DNA of 64,000 nucleotides, from the NCBI GenBank assembly GCA_000934385.1, contig KN880464.1, forward strand, positions 1-64,000, given 5' to 3'. Shown here one piece after another: positions 20,712 to 32,599 of the stretch. Source of the DNA: Cylindrobasidium torrendii FP15055 ss-10 (taxonomy: Eukaryota > Basidiomycota > Agaricomycetes > Agaricales > Physalacriaceae). A program made the position numbers and the translations under genes. The stretch's first letter is position 1, and each line of letters opens with the position of its first letter. The notes beneath the pieces were generated by a model. It searched no databases. It was not told the DNA's origin and saw only the letters and a list, made by a program, of their open reading frames with translations.

Positions 20712-21313
20712 CTATTCACTAGCACTATCTGGCACAAATAGCGGATGATTCTGCGGAATCTGCCTGATACCCGCTCTGATCCACACCGGTTCATCCTTCT
20801 CAATCGTCTCCACGCCAGCAAACAATTTGCGAATGTCCTGAAGATATTCTTTGTCCTCCATGACCTGACGCACGGCTTCGTCTGTCCTGTTGGTCATAAT
20901 ACGGACGACCACAACGTTCCAGTCAAGCGAATCAACACAAGGGCCGATTCTAGATCTGCCTCACCGCGTAAGTTTGGACATGAATGGGGGACCACGCAAA
21001 AGAGAATTAGTGGCCACTAGTACTCACCCTGCAACAATATCTTCATACTTGCGTAAATACTTTTCGTGTTGCTTGGGGTATCTCTCCTTCCATGTTATTT
21101 CGACGAAGTCTTCTATTTCGTAGGAGGGCGACATGGCACGGACAAGAAGGTCGCAGGGAACAATCCAGCCATATGAGTACATCGCGCCGCGGCCCTCGTT
21201 GATAGAGTCCGGAGCCTCTCCCGGAGAGAGCATCTTCGGATAGTGGCTAAGGCTGAAATAGCTCTAAGCCCACGTCTGCAGTGAACGTAGTGTACTCACG
21301 GATATTTGCGCAT
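20712..21313 (-). CDS. Hypothetical protein, unknown family
   Basis: Three exons from ATG at 21311-21313. A 14-nt first exon (MRKY plus two bases) joins an exon reading HYPKMLSPGEAPDSINEGRG and continuing through VPCDLLVRAM and FVEITWKERYPKQHEKYLRKY. The last exon carries LDWNVVVVRIMTNRTDEAVRQ and ends FVPDSASE. Both junctions keep frame, and the introns have normal borders. The product, about 140 residues, is soluble and mixed alpha/beta in character. I do not recognise the family. The gene sits inside the pair of direct repeats formed by the neighbouring gene's tail. Confidence 0.6.
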
Positions 21314-21378
21314 GATTCTGTAACAGTCCAATTGCTGGGTCGTGGTGGTAGGTGATGTCGATGAACGCCCGTGGTCCA

Positions 21379-21613
21379 AGCTCGAGCCCGATACCATGAG
21401 AGAATATTTTGTGATATTGAAGAGTGTAACGCACTGCTACAATACATTAGTGCCACTTCCTAGGGTACACTGGAAATGGGTATGAATGTGGTACACAATC
21501 ATTGGCGCACTCAAGTTGCACGCAAGCCCAACAAACACTTGGCCTCTGCGATAATTCCTTTAGTCATTCTTGAGATTAGCAACAAGTTCCATTGGATTCC
21601 AGTCCATTCGACA
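21379..21613 (+). repeat. Direct repeat copy 2 (orphan gene tail)
   Basis: Same orientation as 20355-20607. It starts AGCTCGAGCCCGATACCATGAGA and ends CCATTCGACAAG. It contains the former stop-codon region but no upstream coding sequence, so it is a detached tail. It overlaps the upstream region of the FYVE-RING gene. Confidence 0.8.
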
Positions 21614-21733
21614 AGTGTTTTGCGGCGTCAGGGACTCGGTATCGGCAATGCGGGCCGTTTGTCAGCTACAATTGCATTGCTGACTCTGCAAGTCCTCCTT
21701 CTGACCATCACCACTATTTCCACTCTGCAGGCT

Positions 21734-23227
21734 ATGGCCGACACTGGCCTCCCTCTCTTGAGCGGGCCACCTCCCCAGAATCTCACAAACGAAGATCAGA
21801 GTGCATGCAGGAAATGTAACAAGGAATTCAACTTCATTCTGACGAGATCGCGCCTGTGCAATCACTGTGGTACGTGACGCGCTTTCCTCTTCCCGTCAGA
21901 GAGCCAATAATGCGGCAGGGTACGATTACTGCCACAGCTGCTCGGACTACCAGGCCATTTTGCCCCGCAATCCACAGGCAGGACCAGGATATGACATGCA
22001 ACACGTCTGCGCGTATTGCATCGAGATGCTACAGAGTACGTCTCTTCAATAGCTTTCATGGACGACCCGTGAACTATTCAAGCCAGTAACTGCGTCTCCG
22101 GAAGCTGCACTGCGACATATGCCGCTCAGCAAGCTGAAGAAATACGCCGCAGCGTATAGCATCTCGTTGGACACACTAGTCGAAAAGAACGAAATCGTGC
22201 GCGCTCTGATGATGGCGAGACGTCCAAATGGCTGTTTGAGTACCAGCCACGAAGTGCGTCTCTATCGTTCTATACCCCAAGTGCAAATGCTTACCCAGTC
22301 ATAGACGTTCTACCGGCGATATTCAGTTCCCACACGTACAGGGCCTTCTCGTGGCATCTTTGGCCGTGGAGAGGCCCCTCCGCCTCCTCCTCCCCGTCCC
22401 ACACCACGTCCGCCTGTGAACGAATTCGCTCGTCCAGATCTCGCCCCAGATGACCATCCACCTCGACCGACACCTACATCTGCTCCTCCGCCACAATACC
22501 AAAGCCGACCGCAATCACGCCCCCAAACGACGCCGCCATCACCACCCCGCGCTTCGCATCCTCGAACGCATCCACCCACGCCTCCTCGAACGACACACCC
22601 AGGTGCTAATTTGCAGCCACCAAGTCCGCCGCAACGACCACAGTCCGCGTCGCAACCAGCCCCTCCTCTTAGCCAGCTTGTCAACTCTTCGCGCCTAGAA
22701 GTCTCCCATTTCTCAATCGGAGTACTCAAAGGCATCCTCGGGGACAACCACGTCCACGTCGGGGCCATCCTTGAAAAGGAGGAGTTAGTCCGCAAGGTCT
22801 GGACTCTGATTGAAGCAGAGAAGGAGGACCGTGAACGACAGAGGGTTATCGAAGAGGTTGAGGAGGCTGAGCGGCAAGCACGGATAAATGAGCTTCGAGA
22901 GCAGAGGGAGAAGGATCAGGGTTCGCAGGGCGTTTCGCCGCCGCCAGCAGCATCTGCGCCATCCCCACCAAAGACCACCTCGTTCACCGAGCGCCAGGGG
23001 TTGTGCGTTATCTGCCAAGATGAGGAGGCTAATATCGCCATCGTTGACTGCGGGTACGTCCATCTTTCATTACTATCTAACCATCCAAACGCTTATGTCG
23101 TCTTGGCAGTCACCTTGCGCTCTGCAGAGGCTGTTCAGAGCTTGTCATGTCGAGTACGAGGGAGTGCCCTCTGTGTCGGACACGCATCGTCTCGGATGCA
23201 AGACTGCTCCGTATTTTCAAGACCTAA
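21734..23227 (+). CDS. FYVE- and RING-finger E3 ubiquitin ligase (Pib1/CARP-like)
   Basis: Five exons with in-frame joins. The N-terminal FYVE-type zinc finger has paired cysteines CRKC, CNHCG, CHSC and CAYC; the core basic patch is weak, so PI3P binding is uncertain. A helical SAP/HeH-like segment follows (LSKLKKYAAAYSISLDTLVEKNEIVRALM). A long proline-rich linker then spans about 22350-22680. A second helical segment follows (HFSIGVLKGIL, LEKEELVRKVWTLI) with a charged coiled coil (EEVEEAERQARINELREQREK). The gene ends with a C-terminal RING: CVICQDEEANIAIVDCGHLALCRGC, and CPLCRTRI. The order FYVE-helices-RING matches yeast Pib1 and animal rififylin/CARP proteins, endosome-associated ubiquitin ligases. 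Targets are unknown. Confidence 0.85.
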
Positions 23228-23749
23228 ACTACATACTACATGTAACATACATATATCTGACCATGCATGGCTATCGAACATTCATTTGGGAATCTTCCGG
23301 GGCATCTTAGTTTCGTTAATGATTTATAGCCGGGCGTATTACTTTCATTACCACCGACTTCGCGCACACAATCATATCTGGGTTTGAACTCCTTTGTGTT
23401 TCGCCATTGTCGCTTACCTGTTGTTCGTCCACAATGGCAATGGGCACACCGTGTAGTGGAGAAATGATATGGAGATGAACCTTGTCGGTCACAAATGCTG
23501 GTATGGACGCTGGACGGACGCCCGAACTCTGTCAATGTTCGAAACTTGTCACATACATAGCAAAGTTACAGTGAGACGACAATGGACAGTCTATATACTG
23601 CATTCCCCATGTACATAGCAACAAGATAGCATGATACTACACGTCGCGCATAGTGTTCGTATTCTCAGATAACCCATATCATCCCATACGTATTTGTGGG
23701 TTCGAGCCGCCGGATGGCCCTAGGATAGTGTGGAACGACAAGCAACCGT
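23228..23749. other. Convergent 3' intergenic region
   Basis: Lies between the 3' ends of the FYVE-RING gene (plus) and histone H3 (minus). No gene or clear terminator motif. Confidence 0.5.
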
Positions 23750-24438
<689 letters not shown>

Positions 24439-25528
24439 AGTAGAAGGTGATTAGTGGCGTAGGAGGCGGTCGAGGTTTCAACGATTTCGAAAAGTGGAAG
24501 ATTGGTTGTGGGGGCGGGAAGCAAGGATGGATTTTGCGAACGAGCCAACCCCCCAAGCTTATCTGACCTGACTCCTGAGAGTTTCCACGGAACCACGTGC
24601 CCGGCACCGGATATTTGCTGACGATTGGTCTTTGGAAGATTGCTTGACAATTTATTCCAGCGCAACAAAGACAGCTTTACACTCCGTTCTTTTTGTGGTG
24701 GTCTTGTGATAGGTGTATCTATGTTCCCTGAATTTATGGGATTTTATTCCATGTAGATAGACCTTCAAAAAATGAGCATTTTGGACTGGGTCAGGATCTG
24801 GAACCTTCCTTTTTTAGATCACACGGCGCTGATGGCGGCATCGTTTGTCCGTTCGCATTGCTACTCTCGACGACGACCAACATTCAATTATTTATCGCTC
24901 CGATGCTAGCTACCACTCAAATTTCTCCGTGAGCTCGGTCATTGTATGTCGCCAGACAAAGAAACCGTGCTCAGGCCACCGCTCAAATGCCTTTGTGAAC
25001 TCGTTTGTCGATAACCCTCGCACCGCCAATGAACCACGCTTGAATGACATCCATTAAATGATCTACGAACAATTTCACCGTGTGTATGTTCTATTCCCTC
25101 CTTAAGCTCCCCAAAGACCACTGCGACGCGAAGAATCCCAGCAATGATTCGAGCGCATATATATGTGCGTTATATATCTGCCTTGCTTTGGGCTGAGGTC
25201 TGTGCAATCTCGAGTCTTTATCTTGAAAATTCTCGCCATCCGTTGTAAGTGAATCCACCTTACTCGACCTCCACATTGCTTGTCGCCCATCACAAGTTCT
25301 GCGTCGTGTATTTCATTGACGTCCAACAGTCCACAGCAAATGCGCATCCGCCACAGAAGCGCAGACGAAAGTGTCCTTTTCGTGCAGTCGTGATCCAAGA
25401 CAAGGAGGAACGTGTAAACATGGACGATCCCCGACGACAGGGAACCATACGCATATACATCGAATATATATACGACTTAACCGCAGGACTAAAGCTCAGC
25501 CTCCTGGAACCCCCGCACCTCGACAGAA
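24439..25528. other. Divergent upstream region, H3 and membrane-protein gene
   Basis: About 1.1 kb shared by two divergently transcribed genes. Contains AT-rich patches (GAATATATATACG near 25462) but no clear coding frame. Confidence 0.45.
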
Positions 25529-26330
25529 ATGACTCTGTCAGAAGCAGCTTTTCTCGTGCTGAACATCGCAAGCACGATATATGACTTCAGACCAGCAGTC
25601 GTCCCTGTAGCATCCCTCGCCATCCTCCTCATCAAATGGCTTTTATGCTGGGGCGCGAAGGTCTTTTCGCCCAGCGTCCGAGCGCGCTCGCTCAACTGCG
25701 CCTTATCGACATGTGAAGATAGTCTCATCAACAATGCGGAGAAGGGTCTGCCTTTGGGATACGCGGCCAGGAAGAAGAGGCGGGCAGCCAAGCGGCAGCT
25801 CAGCAGGTACGTCCGTCTCGTCTAAAGACTCTTGCTGCGCTCTAATGTCGGCTAGATTGAGCAAAGCAGTTACCAAAATCCAGGATATGAGTGTGGGTGG
25901 GCCTCCGTGGACACTACGCGCTCTGTGGATGTTCTACGTGACCCGGACGTTCAGCATGCTGGCCCTGGAGCTTCGTCTTCATTGCGTTCGACGCCGTCTG
26001 GTGCGTGTATTGCACAATCCACGCTACAAACAGAGTTCCAATGGTTTCCCTATCAGACGGCGGCACGCTCTGCTTGAGCTCGAGGCGGTGGACGGGAGGG
26101 ATACGCAGTTGAGGCCACTAGAGCGCGAGTCCCGTCTCGTATCGCCTCCCTACCCTCGCCACTCTGGTTTCCGGCTTTTCATCTTTCTTTTCCTGATTCT
26201 CCTTCCCGTGAGTATGCATTTTCGTTCTGCAATGCATGGTGCTGAACCTTCCCAGCATCCATCTTGCCTTCCGGAATCCCATCCACGCTGTAGATTCCAA
26301 TGGATTCTGAAGTGCACCGTAGCTGGGTGA
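25529..26330 (+). CDS. Hypothetical membrane-associated protein
   Basis: Two or more exons from ATG at 25529. The N terminus has a hydrophobic stretch (VVPVASLAILLIKWLLCW), then a basic linker (AARKKRRAAKRQLSR). After a 48-nt intron (about 25807-25856), LSKAVTKIQDMSVGGPPWTL and a second hydrophobic region (FYVTRTFSMLALELRL) follow. Near the C terminus a strong hydrophobic helix (FRLFIFLFLILLP) is followed by an optional intron. The frame is open through it either way and ends at 26330. Probably a membrane protein, but no family is recognised. The stop codon lies inside a perfect inverted repeat (26318-26380). Confidence 0.5.
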
Positions 26331-26380
26331 ATGCGCCGGCGAAGGTTGTCGTGCGCTCCCGGCGCATTCACCCAGCTACG
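26318..26380. repeat. Perfect 22-bp inverted repeat (hairpin)
   Basis: Arms 26318-26339 (CGTAGCTGGGTGAATGCGCC plus GG) and 26359-26380 are exact reverse complements, separated by 19 nt. It overlaps the end and stop codon of the hypothetical membrane-protein gene. Confidence 0.9.
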
Positions 26381-26854
26381 ATGCTCTTCATAGTCTTGTA
26401 CCATTAACCACATCTGTTCTTATCAAATATACATCTTGGTATAGCTGTCGTTCACAAGGTCGAGCAGATGTCCATGGAGTGTGCTCACCGGTAGTCGTTA
26501 GCAGTTCCCCTTCTTGCAGTCGTCTCTACGTCTCGTTGGCGCCTGTTCAAACCTCATTCCCAGTTGGAACCCTGCATCATGCTGTCTTTGCCATTTGGTC
26601 TGTTAGGCTTGCGGCTTGCCTCCTATGACTATCACAGCAGCGAGCGCTGCGCTCAGACAATTCAAGACAATCTGAGTTCACAACAGCAGTAGAGACACAG
26701 CAAGCATAGCATTTCGTACAGTTACATAGGTATATGTGCATACAACATGGCTAGTACAAATCCGATGGTAAAGATACATCATGATGGGGTAGAGTGAGGT
26801 GGTACAATGGGTATCATGGGATGGAGGGTATCAAGATGAGCTGCGGCTCGACGT
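26331..26854. other. Convergent 3' intergenic region
   Basis: Holds the hairpin above and otherwise no supported feature. Confidence 0.45.
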
Positions 26855-27433
26855 CTATCGACGGAGCGCACTCTTGACCCTTCTCCGTGCCCTGAAGGCA
26901 CCGATGCTGACGGACAGAGCGATAGATTGGATGCCCTTCTTGACGCCCTCTGAGCACCGCGCTGGGTGCTGCTCGTCCTTTGCTTCCTCCGCCTCTGAAA
27001 GGTATTCCGAGTAGAGAGATGAATCGTCTTCGACGTCTTCCTCGGCAGAGTAGTTGGAATCAAGCGAAACACGGCCTTCGTTTGAGCGTGAGTGCGATTT
27101 GGATGAACGCCGCGAGGATTTGTTGGCGGTGGGACATTGGTAGGATGATGGCGCCGATGCGTAAATCGGCGCAGGGGAGACAGTGATGGTGGGGCCAAAT
27201 CTTGGCGACCTTGGTGGGGATGAGGCTCTGGTGTAGTAACCGTCTGGCTGCTCCTGGTCCTCCGAAGACGATTGGGAGTTGTGGGTAGAGGACGAAGCGT
27301 AGACAGGGAACAGATGGTAATCCGGATCGTGCATGTTGCCCTTTCGGTCGGTGTATACGCGAGGCTGAGCTCCAGCGTTGGTGTGGTAGTGCGATGGGTC
27401 AAGGATCGCAAAGCGGGATGAATCTGTCTGCAT
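26855..27433 (-). CDS. Hypothetical disordered protein
   Basis: A single exon of 192 codons from ATG at 27431-27433 (MQTDSSRFAILDPSHYHTNAG). The frame extends further upstream but without an ATG, so this start is preferred. A short motif, RVYTDRKGNMHDPDYHLFPVY, stands out; similar DPDY-containing motifs recur in agaricomycete proteins of unknown function. It is followed by S/P-rich and acidic low-complexity sequence (SAEEDVEDDSSLYSEYLSEA). A basic C-terminal segment (ARRRVKSALRR) could be a nuclear signal. No enzymatic domain. Confidence 0.6.
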   Translation of the reverse strand: MQTDSSRFAILDPSHYHTNAGAQPRVYTDRKGNMHDPDYHLFPVYASSSTHNSQSSSEDQEQPDGYYTRASSPPRSPRFGPTITVSPAPIYASAPSSYQCPTANKSSRRSSKSHSRSNEGRVSLDSNYSAEEDVEDDSSLYSEYLSEAEEAKDEQHPARCSEGVKKGIQSIALSVSIGAFRARRRVKSALRR

Positions 27434-28810
27434 GTTGGGCAGAAAGGGCAGAAATTCGGAAGTGCATGCTTTGAGGAGTGCGGTTGTCTTATATACCTGT
27501 GGGCTGATATCGTGCTCGTCGGAAGAAAGGAGTGCGGACACGCAGTCTCACGCGCGGAGAAACGGGTTTGGTCAGCCGATTTTGTAAGATTGAGCCGGCT
27601 TGGCGCCAAATTCGGAAAGACGATCCTCACGTGCATGACTCATTCTGCGTGAGGTCTTCGGCAAGACTCCGGGCGTGGGCGTCGACACACTGCCGAGGAA
27701 ACACAATAATACAGTATATCTCCGCATTGCGCAGTGGACACCTTGGGGTACAATGCTATACCACTGCTACAAATCCTTGCAGCAGTCGTGCTGCAGCAGA
27801 GCTCGTACAGGTCGCATCGGCCGATGCTCAGACAATGAGGTGTCCTAAATTGGCAAGACGGCGATTTTCTGCGGTTTCAATTTTGTCAGCCATCGATGTT
27901 TCTTACACAGCATGCAGCTGCTGTAGATTTCAGAATTCGTGATTATTGATTGTAGACGAGCGTCTTGGTGTATACCGCCTGACTCCGACTTGACTCCTAC
28001 AAGCACGGACGAACCAGTCCATCTGAATCTTCGACTCACAATACCACGTTCTCCAGAGTCGTGTACTATCTCCCACATCTCATTCCGCATTCTCTTGACC
28101 TACTCTTAGCCCAACGCTTGGATCTTCCTCATTCTCGGGCGGATTCATGCCTACTTTATCATTAACCTTGGCTTTATGAAGCACCGGTTATTCATTTATC
28201 GAGTTCATGCTCATGATCAAAGAGATAGTGGAGGCGGAGAGGCATACGCCTCTGCAGGCTGTGAGTAAGAACCGCTGAGTCCCACTCCGAAATGCCCTTC
28301 CTAACCTCAGCCCACTTCCGACCCGCCCGTTCCCTAAGTCTCAGCAGAGTATAAGCGCTATTCCGCATTTCCACGACGGTATACACGGCCCGGCGAATGC
28401 ATGCCTCCCCCACAAGTCCACTCTGGGGTATGTATCGTATAAACGACATGTCTTCGACGCGGAGACGGGCGGATTTTGGGCTGGGGGAGCCCCCCCTGCT
28501 TCAGTGATGAGGGCGAGCAGGAGATATGAACGCGGTCCCGTGATGATCGTAAACCCGATCTTCAAGTCCGCCCTGGGCCTCATTCCTTGGTCGACTGCAA
28601 TTTCTCATATGATGTAAATTGCACGCATATATGCGTGGTAGAAATTGGAATAAGTACCTCTAACAAACTCTAAAGTCCAATTCGTAGAAGAGCCAAGCTC
28701 AGCCCTGATTAATTCGCGGCCGTGCTATCTGCGCAAAACGACACGCACTCAAGGCTGACGTGCACGATGGCTTGCAATTTTCATCTCTCCACCATCGTCG
28801 TCAAGCAACT
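27434..28810. other. Long intergenic region; one doubtful small frame
   Basis: Apart from the small frame at 28192-28449 (listed), no coding evidence. Upstream of the ankyrin-MYND gene. Confidence 0.45.
28192..28449 (-). CDS. Possible small protein, 85 residues
   Basis: An uninterrupted frame from ATG at 28447-28449 (MSFIRYIPQSGLVGEACIRR) to the stop at 28192. Its composition is ordinary, with an amphipathic, arginine-rich middle (YTLLRLRERAGRKWAEVRKG). No family match comes to mind, and there is no supporting neighbour. It may be a small orphan gene or chance. Confidence 0.3.
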   Translation of the reverse strand: MSFIRYIPQSGLVGEACIRRAVYTVVEMRNSAYTLLRLRERAGRKWAEVRKGISEWDSAVLTHSLQRRMPLRLHYLFDHEHELDK

Positions 28811-30635
28811 ATGGATTGCCATCGCCCGTGGCTGCCCGCCTCACTCATCGCCCGCCTCGACGCCGACGGGAGTCTTGCAAGATCAGGAATCATGAGCGCA
28901 GAATTCCAGGAGTACCGCCTAGTCGCGACGGGCAGAACCAACCGCCAGCACCAGGTCCACTGCATCCCACAAGAAGACGCATCAAATATCCTTGCGCCAG
29001 CGAGCGGGCCAGGCTTCGAGGACATCGACCTTAACCTGTCCAACGTCGGGTTCAACAGCAAACGGACGCTACTCCATGCCGCGGTGTCCAGCAGAGACGT
29101 TTCCTTGCTGTATGAAATGGTGCGCCTGGGTACGGACGTCAACAGCTTGGATAAGGACGGCGTCTCGCCTCTGTTCGCTGCCACCTGCCTTCTCCATGCC
29201 GACAAGTACAGGGAACGCGTCCCCGACGATCCCATCTTTGTTGCCCAGACCGCCGCTCACGAACGACGCTGCATCGCAAAGAACCTTCCCATCGAATTCG
29301 CCTTGTATTGGAAGCCAGATACCGCCGCGACTATACGACAAATCACCCTTCTGCTTGAGCAGCACGCCGATCCGAATCTTACAGTGTTTGGCCGGACACC
29401 GCTCGAGCTTGCGGTACTCGCGTCTGCGTGGGGTGTTGTCGAAATGCTTCTCATCCACGGAGCGCAACGCCAAGACGCTGGGAACTGGACGTTCGCATCG
29501 GAGGCGTGCAGGCTCCAGTACATCGACATTCTCTCCAGGACCGACCCCCATCCTACTCGCCCCGCGCGTCTCTGCCCTTGCTGGTCCAGCTTCGCCCTCG
29601 ACGACTGTCACAACAAATTCTACATCCCCTTCCCCGCGGAGTCCCACTGTGGGTGTGGTCGACGCAAGGCGTATGGGCAATGCTGCGCGAGGACGGGCAT
29701 GCGATACGAGACATGGGATCCCAATGTCAAGTTGATTGCCTACTCTGAACGACCGTTTCTTGCTGCCAGTATTCGTGGTGGCGGTGACGGGTCCTTGGGC
29801 GTGAAATCTGAAGAAGTCAAGGAGTACTGCATGGCCAGGTATTTCTGGTTATGGGGTTGCTGGATATCGAGGAGCCCTTCTCTAGGTGCTGAACCGTCAA
29901 TGAAACGCCGAATCATCGATTTTGTGAAGACGGGCGGCCACATCGAGGAGCTTCATCCAGCGTTCTTGTATGCCTTGGAAAGAGTGAACGAATACTGGAT
30001 GCCACTGTGCGTTCGTGTTTTCCAAAGATGCCCGCCAATTCGGTGTTGACTCGTTTTGCAGACCGTGGCCAGTGCCCATCGTGTTGACCGAAGCATCAGC
30101 TAGGATGTCGCGGTGGAATGGATACATCGACGAGTACATCGCATCGAGCGATGTTCCCAATGCAAGGGAAATCGAGGTTGAGACGAAAATCGGGGACTGT
30201 GGAGCACCGATGTACCGACACTGTGAGGCTGCTAATTGCAGTCAACCTGAGCTGTGCGATGTTCAGACTATGGTGCGATGCAGTCAGTGCCAATGGGTGA
30301 GCCGTAACACACGTCTTGTGCATAGTATGTTGATTGACACAGGCGCGCAGGTCGTCTACTGCAGCAAGTCTTGTCAGCAGTCCCACTGGGAGACACATAA
30401 ACCTGAGTGTGGTGCGAGTATGCAGTGGCCGCAGATGCTCAAGTCACAGATGGTCCTGGACAGGGCGTTGAAGGACAAAGACGCTGAGCATGGAGTGGAA
30501 CTCCGCTTTGCGTGGGACGTGTGGACGTCGTTCATGGAGGATAGTCGGAAGGCTGGGGACCTTCCGGCACACCCGTCTGTGCGTAAAATGGCTGTCTCGC
30601 CGGGGAAAACACATCTTGGGAACTCTATACCGTAG
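28811..30635 (+). CDS. Ankyrin-repeat and MYND zinc-finger protein
   Basis: Three exons (28811 to about 30007, about 30061 to 30294, 30351 to 30635) from ATG at 28811 (MDCHRPWLPASL). Two or more ankyrin-like repeats appear early (RTLLHAAVSSRDVSLLYEMV, DVNSLDKDGVSPLFAA; later RTPLELAVLASAWGVVEMLL). A cysteine-rich middle follows (CPCWSS, CHNKFYIPFPAESHCGCGRRKAYGQCC), which could bind zinc. The C-terminal MYND finger is split by an intron: CSQPELCDVQTMVRCSQCQW then VVYCSKSCQQSHWETHKPEC. MYND fingers mediate protein-protein contacts. The partner is unknown, and this is a multi-copy type in mushrooms. Confidence 0.82.
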
Positions 30636-31218
30636 GAGGCACCGTCGACATCGCATTACCACAAACTATTCTCGTGCTTGGGACATCTATTGTCAATTAT
30701 GGAGAGCCGAAGGTGGGGTTCCATTGGGAAGCGACATGAGGAATCAGAATGGACATGATGGACCATGGTGGCCTGGCGCCGACCGGATCATTTGTGCCGA
30801 GCATTAGACTCGCAAGAGTCCGATCGAGCGCGATGCGCTGAACACCATTATGACCTAGCTTGGTTGCAGATAACACATCACTTCGCGATTCAGAAGCACC
30901 AGAATCCACCCATTGCATGGCCAGCCTTGGGAAATGTTGCCAACCAGGCGTGGGCAGGAACATCCACGCGCCACATTTTCGTGACACTTTCCGCGACGTG
31001 CTACTCAGGACAGAAATGCCCGCATCGCTGATGTCAAGATTTCTACGCACTCTTGAGTTGTCTGTTCCTCCTTTCTTTCGGCCCGACTGGCCATGTTCAT
31101 CCCCACATCATCATCATCTTTTGCTTCGAAATCGAAATTTCACATCGGCTTGACAGTTTATTCACATATATATGAATTAACACTAGTACTCTTGTCTTCT
31201 CTTCTTCCCACCAAGATC
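30636..31218. other. Intergenic, no supported gene
   Basis: Upstream of the hydrolase-like gene; a TATA-like ATATATATG occurs near 31166. No protein-like frame. Confidence 0.45.
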
Positions 31219-32492
31219 ATGCCTGTTGCATCTGTTGATACCAGCGCTGGACACGCAGATTTCGCGTACACCATATCCACACCAACGGAAGCGACTGCTC
31301 GGGTCATAGACGAGAGCCTGCCAACGGTGCTCTTTCTCCACGGATTATTTGGTGATGGGACTCTTTTCCACGGTACGTCGACTTTCCATGCCATACACCC
31401 CCCAGAATGTGTCCACTGACCGGCATACGACATCGACCAGGCCAATTCTCCGACCCAAGCGTGCGAAGGTTCAATTGTGTTGTACTCGACCTCCGGGACC
31501 ATGGGAAAACGAAGAACGACAAGATTCCGAAGGGGTATGGACCACAACAGGCTGGAGAGGATATTTCTGCATTCATGGTGCGGTGTCCACGCTTGTTCAT
31601 CCCTAACCGCACTCCTAAATCGAGAGATTCAAGGATGCAGCCGCCCTTCCGCCCTGTCATGTCCTCGCAGCCGGGTTTGGCACCATCTTTGCCGTCGCCC
31701 TAGCGGTCCTGCATCCAGAGAAGGTCAAGTCGCTCACCCTGCTTTCGACAATCGCGCATGCCGAGGTGAGCGTCGATATCAGGCAGACAGATTGAAGTTC
31801 CTTGACGCGCCTCCTACCAGCCAGAATTCGTGATAGATGGTCGACGGGAAATCGCTGTCATATGGAAGAGCGCATACGAGCACAACCCACCGGACGATAC
31901 AGCCCTCCGGGATGCGGTGTTCGGCGCGCGCCAGCTAGGATTCAACAAAACACCTTCACTCTTATCGGCGTAGGTCCTCCTCGCTATGCCGACATTACCA
32001 ACTCACAGTTTGGTAGCCTGACCTCACATTCCTTACCAATCTGCTTTGAAACATGGCACCCGGAGCGGTTCGACAGCTATGAGCACATCACGCTGGATTT
32101 CCTTGCTGATTTCAAGGGATGGACGGACGAGGAGCTGAGGAGGATTAAGTGTCCTGTACAGCTTGGACAGGGCGCAGACGATATCGCTTACTCAACAGAG
32201 TACATCACATCGTTCAAGGATCAGCTCACTGCAGCTGGCGTCGATGTTCGATTGGAAATAGTTCCAGGCGCGCCGAACTCCCTTTGGGTCACCCATAGCA
32301 AAGAGTGCGTGTTCGACTGGGTTTGATGAGAACGAACGCTAAATGGCGCCCAGAGTCAACGAGATGTTCACGTCTTTCGTCAAAGAGGTGGACGGCGACC
32401 TTCCAGCAGCGCCAAAGAAGGTCGTGTCTCCGTGGAAAGAGTTGCTTGCCTCTCATGGGCTGGTGCCAAGCGACGAGGAAGAGGAACTGTGA
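31219..32492 (+). CDS. Alpha/beta-hydrolase-fold protein, catalytic residues altered
   Basis: Six exons, all junctions in frame, with start MPVASVDTSAGHADFAYT and end SDEEEEL. The fold is clear: the oxyanion-side motif LFLHGLFGDG, then VVLDLRDHGKTK, then the nucleophile-elbow region CHVLAAGFGTIFAVALAVLHPEKV, and late IKCPVQLGQGADDIAY and EIVPGAPNSLWVTHSKEV. In active members the elbow is G-x-S-x-G. Here the aligned residues are A-A-G-F-G, without serine. The usual histidine in the late GAPH motif is asparagine (GAPN), though a TH follows. It may therefore be a non-catalytic member, or use other residues. The intron before LTSHSLPICFETW was placed to keep frame (acceptor TTTGGTAG). Confidence 0.72.
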
Positions 32493-32599
32493 GAAAGCAT
32501 GTTACCCGGACTTTTGTATGTACTGTGTATATCCTATGTAGATCAACCTGTTAAAAACATATTCAAGAAACCGAAACTCATCGCAAGTAAACCCCGATT

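Noticed and set aside
22310..22795. Minus-strand frame rich in G, R and C opposite the FYVE-RING gene
   Set aside because: It is the complement of the proline-rich linker; its composition is explained by the sense strand.
26779..27636. Long 285-codon minus-strand frame
   Set aside because: A different frame of the same strand gives the DPDY-containing protein with better composition; this one is a T/P/R-rich shadow.
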